A DNA stretch of 64,000 nucleotides from Symsagittifera roscoffensis (taxonomy: Eukaryota; Xenacoelomorpha; Acoela; Convolutidae), in NCBI RefSeq assembly GCF_963678635.1, contig NC_087062.1, forward strand, positions 59,935,584 to 59,999,583. Direction: 5' to 3'. The notes beneath the pieces are model-generated. The model had not been told where the DNA came from, did not search any database, and worked only from the letters and a program-made list of their open reading frames with translations. This document shows positions 24,735 to 35,111 of this stretch, piece after piece. The position numbers and the translations under genes are program-made. The first letter of the stretch is position 1. Each line of letters opens with the position of its first letter.

Positions 24735-26046
24735 TTATATTCTGTCCAACTGGGGTATCCTCTTTTCGGTGTTCCTCAACCCTTGTGGTGTGATGTCGGA
24801 CCGTCTGGCCAATATAGATAGATTTGCACCTTTTGAATTCAGTTCACTGGAAAAGGAGGATTTCAAAGAGGGCACACAAGTTTTCATTTTCCTTGTCGTG
24901 AAAGTTATCTGCGCATTGGTGATATCGCCTCTTTTTTTTTGCAAATGTCTGACTGTGATGCCCCCTATAATGAACCATCAAGATGGGTGGTGAGTCTTTG
25001 GTACAATTACAAGGCTTCTTTTTCTCAGTCATGTTCTTTTTTTTGCCCTCCCTGATGATCCTTTCAAAGGCTTGCGTCGCTTTCCGGATATTGGTTATCC
25101 AACCACTGTTCACGGTTGATTTTCATCGCTCTATATGATTCTTCCCATGTTGACGTACTGCAAAAAACCCGGCTGACAGTTCCTTCAATCACACTTTTCT
25201 TGTACTGAAGGAAGGAGCAACATCTAAAATATAGTATGGTACCTGTATCTGTTGGTTCCTGAAACCACCCACAGTTAATATTCCTGTTTTTATCAATTTT
25301 TTTTTGTAAATCCAAAAATTTCAATTTCCCATTCGTGTTTGGTGCCTCTATTGTGAACTAGTAATTTTGATGTAATAAATTTGCTGCCCCTAGCACCTTT
25401 TCAGGACAACCATTCACTGCTCTCACTATATCGTCAACGTAACGGAGAAATAACTGAGCTTGCCGCACTGACTTATTTTGCTCCCTTATCGCAATGCATT
25501 TTCTACAGTACCAGATGGTTCCACCTACATTTCGATACTCATCATCTGATATACTACCCCATATTACGTGATTCCAGTTCAAAAAACATTCACATTCCAA
25601 TTCTTTTGAGTTGTACGTGACCTTTTTATTGCACTCGGGACAATTTCCGTTAAGAATTTTTTCGGGCAAAAACATTTCGGGAATATACCTCGATAGTGCA
25701 GTTTCGTACTGCTTTGGCCAAGAATTTGCTAAAATAACGGGAGGAGATGCCCCTATTGCCAAACCATCTTTCTGAATGTACCATGTTTCATTGCACTTGA
25801 ATTAAAATTGACTAACTGCCATGTTCAACAGTCTTTTCATGGTTTTCCTAGCAATTGATGGTCGATCATCTTGCTCATAAGGATTTCTCAGAGCTATGTA
25901 TATTGCTTCTTTGATTGGAACACTTGTAAGCAAACTCTTAGCATCTAGAGATATCAAATTTTCATTGGGCTCAAGACTAATGCTCTCTAAGATTTCTCTC
26001 GCATCAAGTGAGTTGGTTTCGATCTTTGCACCCTCAATTTTAAAGT
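24735..26046 (-). pseudogene. PLE reverse transcriptase plus linker and broken GIY-YIG (array head)
   Basis: Read from 26046 downwards, the RT shows NENLISLDAKSLLTSVP (motif A region), a stop near 25802, GLAIGASPPVILANSW (motif B) and LFLRYVDDIVRA (motif C, YVDD). It then gives KLKFLDL and a frame ending in REQWLDNQYPE near 25070. A linker (about 25113-24844) leads into ITFTTRKMKTCVPSLKSS of the nuclease module. A deletion near 24826-24836 removes the CxxC and part of the GIY-YIG core in this copy. These RT blocks together with a downstream GIY-YIG domain define a Penelope-like element; the 5' third is missing. This is the only RT attached to the array. Confidence 0.8.
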
Positions 26047-26212
26047 AAGACCTAGAGAAGCTCCAACTACAGGGATAACTTGATAACTTACAGGAATAGG
26101 CTGGTGGTTAAGTATGGCAACGGCAAGTCCGGTATTCAAGATGTAATTGTCTGAAGCGTTCACCGGTTCTAACGACTTTGAAAGCTAATCAACACTTTGA
26201 GCTAATAGCATG
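26047..26212 (+). repeat. gypsy-3 LTR end and gag stub, plus strand
   Basis: It matches 29335-29480: CTCCAACTACAGGGATAACTTG, then TGGTGGTTAAGTATGGC, then the first gag codons. It has a 12-base insertion (ACTTACAGGAAT) after GGGATAACTTGATA. It abuts the PLE RT on one side, and on the other joins PLE tail sequence in the middle of gag at about 26212. Confidence 0.6.
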
Positions 26213-28839
26213 AAATTAGCGACAGAACGAAATTGTGAAAACAAAGAAGATGAGAACTCTCAGAAATTTGTGACTAAATGAATCAAATTGTTACATAATA
26301 GTTGTTACACAGTTTCAGAAATATTTGAGAACTTGTGATTGCTTGAATTTTTTAAATTATAAATTAATGATGTGAATGAAGTTTTTTATGATCTTTGACT
26401 ATTTTGTACAAATAGTTTAGATTTTTAGTTTAGCGCCCTGGATATTTTCGAAAAATTTTGCAAGAACATTGTTCAAGTTGTAATAACAGCTAACAGGCAA
26501 TGAGAGGACCGGTATCAAGGGAGTCTTGTCTTTATGCACCTTCGCTATTACTCAAGAATTGAAAAGTTCTGGCTGAAACAAAAAAAAGTGAAATCACTTA
26601 CTGTTAGTATGAAATTAGCGACAAAATAAAATTTTAAAACCAAAAAATTTAAAAACTCAAAAATTCGTGACTAAACAGTAAAATTGTTACATAATAGTTG
26701 ATACATAATTTCAGTAACGTTTGTGAAATTATGATTGGTTGAATTTTTTAAATTTTGAAAAAATGATGTTTATGACACTTTTTGTGATCTTTGATCATTT
26801 TGTACAGATAGTTTCAGATAAAGCTCACCAAAAGTGCAAAAATCCATAATTTGAGTAAAATCAAAATTTGCTCGGATTAAGGATAGAAACGGGGCAACCC
26901 GGGAACATCATAAAAATGTTCATTCTGAGCAATCAGTTGGTTTATAAATCCTTCCATGATAAACTTTTCCAATAATAAGCTCAATCTTGATGGTTAAATT
27001 TAGCGGTAATCACAATCAGACATTGGCAAAAAAAGTGTGCGATATCACCAATGCGTAGATAATTTTCACGACGAGGAAAAGAAAAACTTGTGTGCCCTCT
27101 GTAAAATCCTCCTTTTCCAGTGAACTGAAATCAAAAGTGGTGTAAAGACTTGGATGTCGTGGGTGCAAACCATCTATGTTGGCCAAACGGTCCGACATCT
27201 CACCACAAGGGTTGAGGAACACCGAAAAGAGGATACCCAGTTGGACAGCATATAAGGCAGTGTGGTAGCGAGAGTGGTAAGTCGGAGTTTAATCGGAAGA
27301 TAATTGAGCAGGCGTCCAGCAACATTGGGTCACTTACATTAGAAGCGCTGCACATTAGCAAAAAAAAGAAACCGGCAATTAACACGCGTGATCAGCTTAG
27401 AAGTAGGAAGCTGACACTAAGGCTAGAAATCCAGAATTGAAAAATTCTGGCTAAAACAAAAAAACTTTTAAAATAACTTACATAGTAGCATGAAATTAGC
27501 GACAAAATGAAATATTAAAACCAAAAAAAGGTGAAAACTCTCAGAAATTTGTGACTAAGAGAATAAAATTGTTACATAAGAATTGTTAAATAATTTCGGT
27601 AATATTTGTGAACTTATGATTGGTTGAACTCTTCTAAATGTTGAAAAAATGATGTTTGTGACACTTTTTGCGATCTAAGATCAATTTATACAGATAGTTT
27701 TGGTAAATATGCAAATGCCTTGACAGTAAGGTTTTATACTGTGTCAGATAAAACTGGCAAAACGTGGAAAATTCCGTAATCTGGGTAAAATCAATAATTG
27801 CTCGGATTAAGGATAGAAACGGGGCAATCCGGGAACATCATAAAAATTTTCATTCAGAGCAATCAGTTGGTTTATAAATCCTTCCATGATAAACGTTTCC
27901 AATAATAAGTTCAATCTTGATGGTTAAATGTAGGGCAACCACAGTCAGACAATAGCAAAAAAAAGTAGGCGATATCACCAATTCGCAGATAATTTTCACG
28001 ACAAGTAAAATGAAGACTTGTGTGCCCTCTTTGAAATCCTCCTTTTCCAGTGAACTGAAATCAAAAGTGGTGTACAGACCTTAATGTTGTGCGTGCAAAT
28101 CTAACTATGATGGCCAGATGGTCCGAAATCTCACCACAAGGGTTGAGAAACACCGAAAAGAGGATACCCCAGTTGGACAGCATATAAGGCACTGTGGTAG
28201 CGAGAGTGGTAATTCGGAGTTTAATTGGAAATTAATTGACCAGGCGTCCAGCAACAATAGGTTACTCACATTAGAGATGCTTCACATTAGCGAAAAGAAA
28301 GCGGCTCTTAACACGCGTGACTAGCTTAGAAGTAGGGAGCTGACACTAAGGCTAGAGTTCCAGAATAGAAAATTTCTGGCTAAAACAAAAAAATTTTTTA
28401 AATAACTTACATGTTAGCATGAAATTAGCGACAAAATGAAATTTTAAAAACACGAAAGGTAAAAACTGTCGGATATTTGTGACTAAATGAATGAAATTGT
28501 TACATAATAGTCGTTAAACAATTTCAGTAATATTTTTGAAGTTATGATTGATTGAATTTTTCTAAATTGTGAAAAAATGATGTTTTTTACATTTTTGTGA
28601 TGTTTGATCAATTTGTACAGATAACTTTGTTAAATATGCAAATGCCTTGACAGGATAGTTTTATATTGTGTCAAATAAAGCTGACAAAAGCTGCGAAATC
28701 CGTAATCTGGGTAAAATCAATAATTGCTCCGAGTAAGGATAGAAACGGGGCAACCCGGAAACATCATAAAAATTTTCATTCAGAGCAATCAATTGGTTTA
28801 TAAACCCTTCGATGATAATTTTTTTCAATAATAAAAACC
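26213..28839 (+). repeat. degenerate plus-strand PLE units
   Basis: About three diverged PLE 3'-end units lie in the opposite orientation to the main array. GIY-YIG remnants begin near 27040 and 27968; tails lie at 26213-27030, 27430-27960 and 28380-28839. Landmarks such as ACGGGGCAACCCGGGAACATC-like blocks recur near 26890, 27817 and 28747. Unit spacing is about 930 bp, as in the main array. A 26400-26590 stretch is rearranged and includes ACAGCTAACAGGCAATGAGAGGA, which is also found at 31350. Confidence 0.65.
28118..28324 (+). pseudogene. PLE GIY-YIG C-terminal fragment, plus strand
   Basis: The 68-codon frame reads RNLTTRVEKHRKEDTPVGQHI, then GNSEFNWKLIDQASS, LLTLEMLHISEKK and ALNTRD. It is the best-preserved C-terminal half of the PLE nuclease in the window and extends beyond the point where the minus-strand array units stop. 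The N-terminal GIY-YIG core just upstream is degenerate. Confidence 0.65.
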
Positions 28840-29361
28840 TGTAAATATCACATAAGTCAGCGGGACCAACTTTGAATATAAATATTTAAGCAGTTAAAGA
28901 TATTTCGAATTTTCAATTCAATTTATACTCACTGCCTGTTTTTTTTCTGAGAAAGCACGTGTTCGGCTGATCCTACAGTGGCAACAGAGAAAATAAAAAG
29001 AGTCAGGAAGAAAAAGAGTTTCAAAAAAAACTTCGAGCAGATCAAAAGTTGTTGAGCATGTCAGAAAACTTATAAAATCAAATAAAACGTTGAAACACGT
29101 TTAAATCACGTTTCATAGAGAAAACCAGGAAAACTTGATAAGCGATAAGCATTTCGTCAATTTTGTTTTTTTCTCCTGAATTGGGTAGTATATTGTCAAT
29201 TAATTTTGTAAAACGCGAGAAAATTGAACAATAAGGTAAATAAATCCGAGTTCAAAAACAAATTTTTTGAGATAAAACCACATAAACTGTAGTTGGAGGG
29301 ACATAAAACGTTTTTTCTAAGCTGAAAACAGCGGGTAAGACCTAGAGAAGCTCCAACTACA
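28840..29361 (+). repeat. gypsy-3 LTR copy (composite unit 1)
   Basis: The proposed LTR starts TGTAAATATC and ends CAACTACA, giving TG...CA ends and about 522 bp. A TATA-like TATAAATA is at 28877-28884, about 37 bp inside. The 12-bp inverted repeat is at 29287-29298 and 29351-29362. The limits are inferred from the shared extent of copies and the TG/CA rule; no target-site duplication was seen. Confidence 0.6.
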
Positions 29362-29745
29362 GGGATAACTTGATAGACTGGTGGTTAAGTATGGCAACGG
29401 CAAGTCCGGTATCCAAGATGTAATTGCCTGAGGCATTCACCGGTTCTAACAACTTTGAAAGCTACTTAACACTTGAGCTGAAAGCCGAACTGCAAAACTG
29501 GTAATGTACTGTAAGTGGAACCGAAACTGATGAAAGGTCGCATTATTTTGCGTTAAGATTGCAGAAATCTGCAACCGAGTCTTACCGTACCCACACAGTG
29601 GCAACCAGAAATAGCTATGATGAGACGATTAAAGCTTTTCGAAGACATTACAGTGAAAAAACGGTTTCAATCCGCGAACGGCTAGCAAGTCGCGCGCAGC
29701 AGGCAGGAGAAAAATTAACAAATTTCCTGGGAGATTAACAACTAT
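29362..29745 (+). pseudogene. gag: gypsy-3 leader and gag stub (composite unit 1)
   Basis: After the LTR comes TGGTGGTTAAGTATGGC, possibly overlapping a primer-binding site (tRNA not identified), then gag remnants. Frameshifts and a TAA break the frame. The KAFRRHY and ASRAQQAGEKLT blocks are recognisable near 29630-29720. It ends at GGAGATTAACAACTATTGATA, after which PLE tail resumes. Confidence 0.6.
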
Positions 29746-30194
29746 TGATATAAAAAATTAAACTAACTTACATGTTAGCCTGAAAAATGCGACATTGTGA
29801 AAACAAAAAACGTGAAAACTCTCAGAATTTTGTGACTAAAAGAATAAAACTGTTACATAATTATTGTTAAACAGTTTCAGTAAAATTTGTTAAGTTATGA
29901 TTGGTGGAATTTTTCTGAATTTTGAAAAAATGACGTCTATGACATTTTTTGTGATCTTTGATCATTTTGTACAGATAGTTTTGGTAAATATGCAAATACC
30001 TTGACAGGAAAGTTTAATACTGTAACAGATAAAACTGACAAAAGGTGCAAAAATGCGTAATCTGGGTAAAATTAATAACTTCTCGGATTAAGGATAAAAA
30101 CGGGGCAACCCGGGAACATCATAAAAATGTTCATTCAGAGCAATCAGTTGGCTTATAAGTCTTTCCATGATAAACTTTTTCAATAATAAGTTCC
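29746..30194 (+). repeat. PLE tail segment between composite LTRs
   Basis: It matches the tail of the 922-bp unit (ACATGTTAGC to AATAATAAG) in plus orientation without the GIY-YIG part. It ends at exactly the same PLE position where the 28840 LTR is also joined. Confidence 0.65.
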
Positions 30195-30711
30195 TGTAAT
30201 TAACATATACGTATGCGGGACCAACTTTGAATATAAATATTAAAGCAGTTAAGGATATTTCGAACTGTCAATTCAACTTATACTCCATCCCTGTTTTATT
30301 CCGAGAGAGCACGTGTTTGGCTGATCCTACAGTGGCGACAGAGAAATCAACAAGAGTCAGGAAGGAAAAGTGTTTCAACAAAAATTCGAACTGATCAAAA
30401 GTTGTTGAGCATGTCAGAAAACTTTAAAAATCAAATAAATTGTTGAAACACGTTAAAAATCACGTTTCATAGAGAAAACCAGCAGAAAAACTTGATAATC
30501 AATTGTTCAATTTTGATTTTTTGTCTCCTGAATTGGGTAGTAAATTGTCAATTAATCTTGTAAAGCGAGATAAAATTGAACGGTAAGGTAAATAAATCCG
30601 AGTTGAAAAACAAATTTTCTGAGATAAAAGCGCATAAACTGTAGTTGGAGGGACATAAAACGTTTTTTAAGCTGAAAACAGGGAGTAAGTCCTAGAGAAG
30701 CTCCAACTACA
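30195..30711 (+). repeat. gypsy-3 LTR copy (composite unit 2)
   Basis: TG...CA ends as in the copy at 28840, about 517 bp, with a TATA-like TATAAAT at 30232. The inverted repeat is at 30649-30660 and 30701-30712. It is clearly diverged from the first copy, so the composite unit is old relative to the 6.62-kb duplication. Confidence 0.6.
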
Positions 30712-31100
30712 GGGATAACTTGATAGGCTGGTGGTTAAGTATGGCAACGGCAAGTCCGGTATCCAAGATGTAATTGGTTGAGGCATTCACCGGTTCTAAC
30801 GACTTTGAAAGCTAATCAACACTTTGATCTAATAGCCGAACTGCAAAACTGGGAATGTACTGTAACTGGAACCGAAACTGATGAAAGGCCGCATTATTTC
30901 GCATTAAGATTGCTGAAATCTTTAACCGAGTCTTACCGTATCCACCCAAAGGCAACCAAAAATAGCTATGATGAGACGGTTAAGGCTTTTCGAAGACATT
31001 ACATTGAAAAAACGGTGTCGATCCGCAAACGGCTAGCAAGTCGCGTGCAGCAGGCAGGAGAAAAATTAACAGGCTTCTTGGGGAATTAACAGCTATTGAT
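30712..31100 (+). pseudogene. gag: gypsy-3 leader and gag stub (composite unit 2)
   Basis: Frame 30778-31089 (103 codons) encodes the same gag segment as minus-strand 11301-11017: ERPHYFALRL, KAFRRHY, RLASRVQQAGEKLTGFLG. It ends at a TAA where the next codons in the 10.9-kb copy continue the protein, so this is a truncated stub. The frame begins with an in-frame non-ATG codon; no independent start is evident. Confidence 0.65.
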
Positions 31101-31369
31101 ATAAAATATTAAAATAAATTACATGTTAGCGACAGAACAAAATTGTGAAAACAAAAAACGTGAAAACTCTCAGAAATTTGTGACCAAATGAATCAAATTG
31201 TTACATAATAGTTGTTACACAGTTTCAGAAATATTTGAGAACTTGTGATTGCTTGAATTTTTTAAATTTTAAATTTGTGATGTGTATGACGCTTTTTATG
31301 GTCTTTGATTTTTTTGTACAGATAGTTTAGATTTTTAGTTTAGGTAATAACAGCTACCAGGCAATGAGA
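31101..31369 (+). repeat. PLE tail fragment before gypsy-2
   Basis: Degenerate PLE tail that ends at the ACAGCTACCAGGCAATGAGA block also seen at 26484-26505. Confidence 0.5.
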
Positions 31370-32260
31370 AGGATTACGTCCCAAAAGGCATAATTCCCAA
31401 GTGGCATAAAAATGAAAAATTTCCCAAATGGCATAAATTTCATGCAACAGTTGCTTTGGAAAAATCGAGAACAGTTTTTTTTTGAACAATGTGAGAAAAT
31501 TAGTCAAAGTGTCAATTCAAATGTTGATTGACATTTTATCGTGAAAAATTTGTATGTGCCAGTCGGTCATATCTGGAAGTTTGACCTTGAGGGACACGAG
31601 AATACGTGATTTTGGAGTGAAGCTTTAATTTTCAAAATTTCGAATGGAGCCTGTCATGCTCAGTTTTCTCGCACCAACTGAAAACAAAAAGTGAAAAATC
31701 AGAACGACCGAATTTGCTATTACGGGAAAACACTGAAGAAAACAGCAGGAAATTGCTATCCGCAATTTCCAGATACAAAATAATACACGAGTAGAGCCGT
31801 CTTGTCCTGAAATAGGAAGAGAGATAACCACGAGAAGAGAGAATAACCATTCGAACCGAACCAGAGTGAACCTTCAACGAAAAGGTGGACAGCTTGAGTG
31901 TCCCAATGGTTCAGACAGAAACTCCAGTTCTAGAGTCAAAACTTATTTCTGTTATTAAAACTGATTAGTGTTAAACTTATCAAGTTATCTTATTTAATTC
32001 TCGAGTGGCTCATTTATTTAATTACTCCTTATACTCGAGTGCATCAACATGTGAGTCCCTAATTTAAATTTCTCGAGTGTGTTTTATGATTGTTATGTTG
32101 AGATAAGGCGAGTTTTAGGTTGATCCATCTGAAATGGATCAAAGTTCCACTGTCCAATAAAAAGTAACTTAACGGATTGTTCCGACCCTGTTTTTAACGG
32201 CGTTCGTGTATTTTGGGTATTTCGAGACCTAAGTATGGGAACGTTCTTATTTTCTAGAGT
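31370..32260 (+). other. gypsy-2 LTR-like region
   Basis: This is the noncoding stretch upstream of the leader. Three CTCGAGTG motifs lie at about 32003, 32034 and 32075. A 9-bp inverted repeat, TTGATCCAT/ATGGATCAA, is at 32120-32142. An AATAAA is at about 32156. The start has three imperfect copies of TCCCAA-TGGCATAA (31379-31440). LTR ends could not be fixed because the 3' LTR is not in the window. GGTTGATCCAT is shared with gypsy-1. Confidence 0.45.
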
Positions 32261-32904
32261 GGGGGGATATTGGCAAGCGAACCGAATTGGCTCCGACCGT
32301 TCTTGAGGTAGAAAAACACAAGAGATAGTGTCCCTGACTCTTGAGCCAACGGTTATTGGGCCTATTTTTCTTAAGCCTCATATGTGACCGAAGTAGGCGA
32401 CTGTTACATAGTGTTTTTATGGCGCTCTTGGGTGTTTTTACGACATCATGACTACGGAGTCGAACCCACTTGACACAGCTCCGGGCTGCATGCCCATTCT
32501 AGAGTACCGGTGGTACAGTTCAGCGGGAACGTGTAAACCTTCCGGTTGTACCGTGATAGCTTTTTAAGAAAACTTGAGAAAACTTCCTGGTACGCTCTCC
32601 GAACGAGGCCTAGCTAACCGAGTAAGGGGGGTAACTAGGGGGACAAAAAACGAGCAAAAAGACAAAAAGCGAAACAAAAACAAGAAAAAAATATAGAAAA
32701 AGGAACAAAAACCATAAAACGAAAAGACAGTGACTTTGATACCGGATCATTTGGATCAAACCTTTATATTAATTAAATAGTATACCCATACTGTTTTATA
32801 AGACCGATCGTTTCGATCAATCTAGCAATTTAAACCAGTGACTTCAATAAGGTGCCCGAGTGGGGGGCGTTGTTAAGGGTTTTCAGATAGATTGCAACCT
32901 AGCC

Positions 32905-33111
32905 GGACCACTAGGAGACTTGACTGGAAGAGGTGACCAGTCGAGTGGGAAAGTGGTTCACAGGGATCGAATCGGACCACTAGGAGACTTGACTGGAAGA
33001 GGTGACCAGCCGAGTGGGAAAGTGGTTCAGAAGGACTGAGCTGAACCCACTGGAAACTTGACTGGAAGAGGTGACCAGCCAAGTGGGAAAGTGGTGCTGC
33101 TGTCAAATGCA
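32905..33111 (+). repeat. three 69-bp tandem repeats in the gypsy-2 leader
   Basis: Units start at 32905, 32974 and 33043. The core is GACTTGACTGGAAGAGGTGACCAG-like, followed by GAGTGGGAAAGTGGT. The third unit is the most diverged. Each unit is 23 codons long, so an antisense frame stays open through all three. Confidence 0.85.
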
Positions 33112-33988
33112 GAACAGAGACAACCAGCACAGGATCACTACAAGAGGACGCACAGGGGTGTTCTCAAGTTGGGCAACGGGTATCGTTAGAATCCACATTA
33201 CATTATAGGAGATAAGTGTAAAATTGGATAAGCGGAGCCCCATTGTTTTGAGGACGTTTTTACACAAGCAGGCCTGGAAACAGGTCTACGGTTTTCTCTC
33301 GAGAGGTTTAGCACCCGGCGCTTAAGGGATTTTTCGACTTAAGAGGGGGGCTAAAGAAGGGGAGGTTAGAAGGGGGTCTGGTTAAGTTAGAGGTTAGCGG
33401 TTGTAAATTGTAAAAAGGGGGGACACGTTAGAGTAACTAATTGTTCGGCATCGTCGATTTAGTTACATTAGATACTTACACGCGTTGGTTATAAGAAGCG
33501 GATATCCAAATTTAAAATCAGGTTAAGGTAGGTACCCTGGTTAGTTCGGTAGGGGGGAACGGACATAGACAGTTTTTGTGATACCCTATAAGACCGCTAG
33601 CAGGGGGGAGGAAAACGCGTGGCAATCGGGTACCAGACATTTTTTCGGACAAAAATTGACATCGGTCAACCTTGAATTTCAGGAGAATTCATCCATTTGT
33701 TTTTGAAAGTTTTTCCATTCTAAATCTTTACGTTTTTGGTGAAAATTTGTTGTTGGTATTTTAACGAACAGGTGATCACAAGATACCTGCGGGGAATTTA
33801 GGGTTTCAAATAGCCTGAAACATAGAGAGGGAGACAAATACAGGGGGATTAGTATTTGGGTTTTGACCATTAAGATAGGGATTTTGGGAAAATTTTTACT
33901 AGAGCTCAAGTGGTGGCAAAAGGTACAGTGGTTCAATAATCCCTACAAGGAAGAAGAAGAGATCCGATATCCAGACACTAAGTGACAA

Positions 33989-34576
33989 GTCTTGGGACAG
34001 TACCGATGAAGTCTTGGGACATTGCAGTCTGGGGACAGTCTTGGAGCAACACGGTCTTGGGACAGTCTCGGGACAGAGCAATCTTGGGACAGTCTTGGGA
34101 CAGTGCAGCCTTGGGACAGTCTTGGCCAGAGCATTCTTGGTACGAAACAGTCTTGGGACATTGGTCTTGGGACATTGGTCTTGTGACAGTGGTCTTGGGA
34201 CATTGGTCTTGGGACAGTGGTCTTGGGACATTGGTCTTGGGACATTGGTCTTGGGACAGTGGTCTTGGGACATTCGTCTTGGGACAGTGGTCTTGGGACA
34301 TTGGTCTTGGGACAGTGGTCTTGGGACATTGGTCTTGGGACAGTGATCTGGGGACATTGGTCTTGGGACATTGGTCTTGGGACAGTGGTCTTGGGACATT
34401 GGTCTTGGGACAGTGGTCTTGGGACATTGGTCTTGAGACATTGGTCTTGGGACAGTGGTCTTGGGACATTGGTCTTGGGACAATGGTCTTGGGACAGTGG
34501 TCTTGGGACACTGACAAGAAGTACTGGGACAACATTGAATAGTCTTGGGACAGTAGAGAGAAAGTCTTGGAACAGC
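33989..34576 (+). repeat. 14-bp minisatellite in the gypsy-2 leader, copy 1
   Basis: The unit is GTCTTGGGACAGTG or GTCTTGGGACATTG. The region 34151-34513 is a regular array of about 26 units, with degenerate flanking units from 33989 and up to 34576. AGTG and ATTG units often alternate, giving a weak 28-bp higher-order period. Frames are open on both strands because the unit lacks stops; these are not considered genes. The array ends about 220 bp before the gag ATG. Confidence 0.92.
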
Positions 34577-34799
34577 ATGAAGAAGGGGGGTACTAAAAGA
34601 GTACTAAGTCAGGTTGAAGTAACCAATTGCAAAATCAAATTTTCTATTCAATCCTAACACATAGAAATTTCATAAGCTCACGAAAAGTTGTTTTTAGCAA
34701 ATTGTAAATTTCTTTTTATAAAATTTTATCAAAAGAGGTTGTAACCTTAGAGTAGAATTTTGTAGATAGTAATACTGTAAATAGTAACAATTGTAAATA

Positions 34800-35111
34800 A
34801 TGAGGCGGAGCAGGGTACCGGTAGCTGAAAAAAGATCTACCGAGGCGAAGACAAAGTATAATTCGTCGCTACGTAAAACAACATCAATGGGTCCGAAGGT
34901 AACAAAGAAGAACTTTTCAGTTAGTATGGTCAGCACGAAGAGTACCACGGAGAACAGAGCAAAAGAGGGCACGGAAGGGGAACGAGTAGAACCCACCATC
35001 GAGATTGAACTAGAGACACCGGATCAAAGTGTGGATGAAGTAGGAAAGAAAACGACAGAGTCAACTCCGATGCCCAATAGCCAAAACTGTCGGATATTTG
35101 TGACTAAATGA
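34800..35111 (+). pseudogene. gag: gypsy-2 gag, truncated copy at duplication junction
   Basis: The first 93 codons equal those at 41422 except for one K/R difference. The duplication junction at about 35080 then replaces gag with PLE tail, which adds ten unrelated codons and a stop. It keeps its own complete leader. Confidence 0.85.

Larger units (their letters stand above)
11801..24735 (-). repeat. 922-bp tandem satellite array derived from a PLE 3' end
   Basis: A landmark (GATATCGC on the plus strand) recurs at about 11951, 12747, 13670, 14591, 15513, 16435, 17357, 18279, 19201, 20123, 21045, 21967, 22890 and 23812, with a diverged copy near 24920. The central spacing is exactly 922 bp. 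Each unit holds about 270 bp of GIY-YIG coding sequence on the minus strand plus about 650 bp of AT-rich tail. Outer units are more diverged or carry deletions: the two leftmost lack the segment after the YVGQT motif, and an extra partial tail lies at 24060-24110. Inner units are almost identical, as expected from recent local homogenisation. Confidence 0.9.
32261..34799 (+). other. gypsy-2 leader, copy 1
   Basis: About 2.5 kb without a supported gene lies upstream of the gag ATG. It contains an A-rich stretch (32640-32730), three 69-bp repeats (32905-33111), several G-rich tracts (33340-33420, 33540-33610) and the 14-bp minisatellite (33989-34576). Long frames here are by-products of the repeats. 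Confidence 0.6.
28462..35082 (+). repeat. 6.62-kb tandem duplication, copy 1
   Basis: Bases 28462-35082 are repeated head to tail at 35083-41704 with a 6621-bp offset (6622 after a one-base insertion near 39980). By eye I counted about a dozen differences, roughly 0.2 percent. The junction near 35079-35083 joins gag codon 93 (CCCAAT) to the PLE tail (AAAACTGTCGG) through four extra bases, AGCC. The unit spans PLE tail, two composite LTR/gag-stub units, the gypsy-2 LTR/leader and the first 93 gag codons. Confidence 0.9.

Noticed and set aside
11801-24735. CRISPR-like array
   Set aside because: The repeats are 922 bp, contiguous and coding-derived, with no spacers; the genome is eukaryotic in character.
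33899-34657. Several long frames on both strands (up to 211 codons) with SQDQCPKT- or LGTVVLGH-type repeats
   Set aside because: They are translations of the stop-free 14-bp minisatellite; open in several frames on both strands, with no non-repeat domain.
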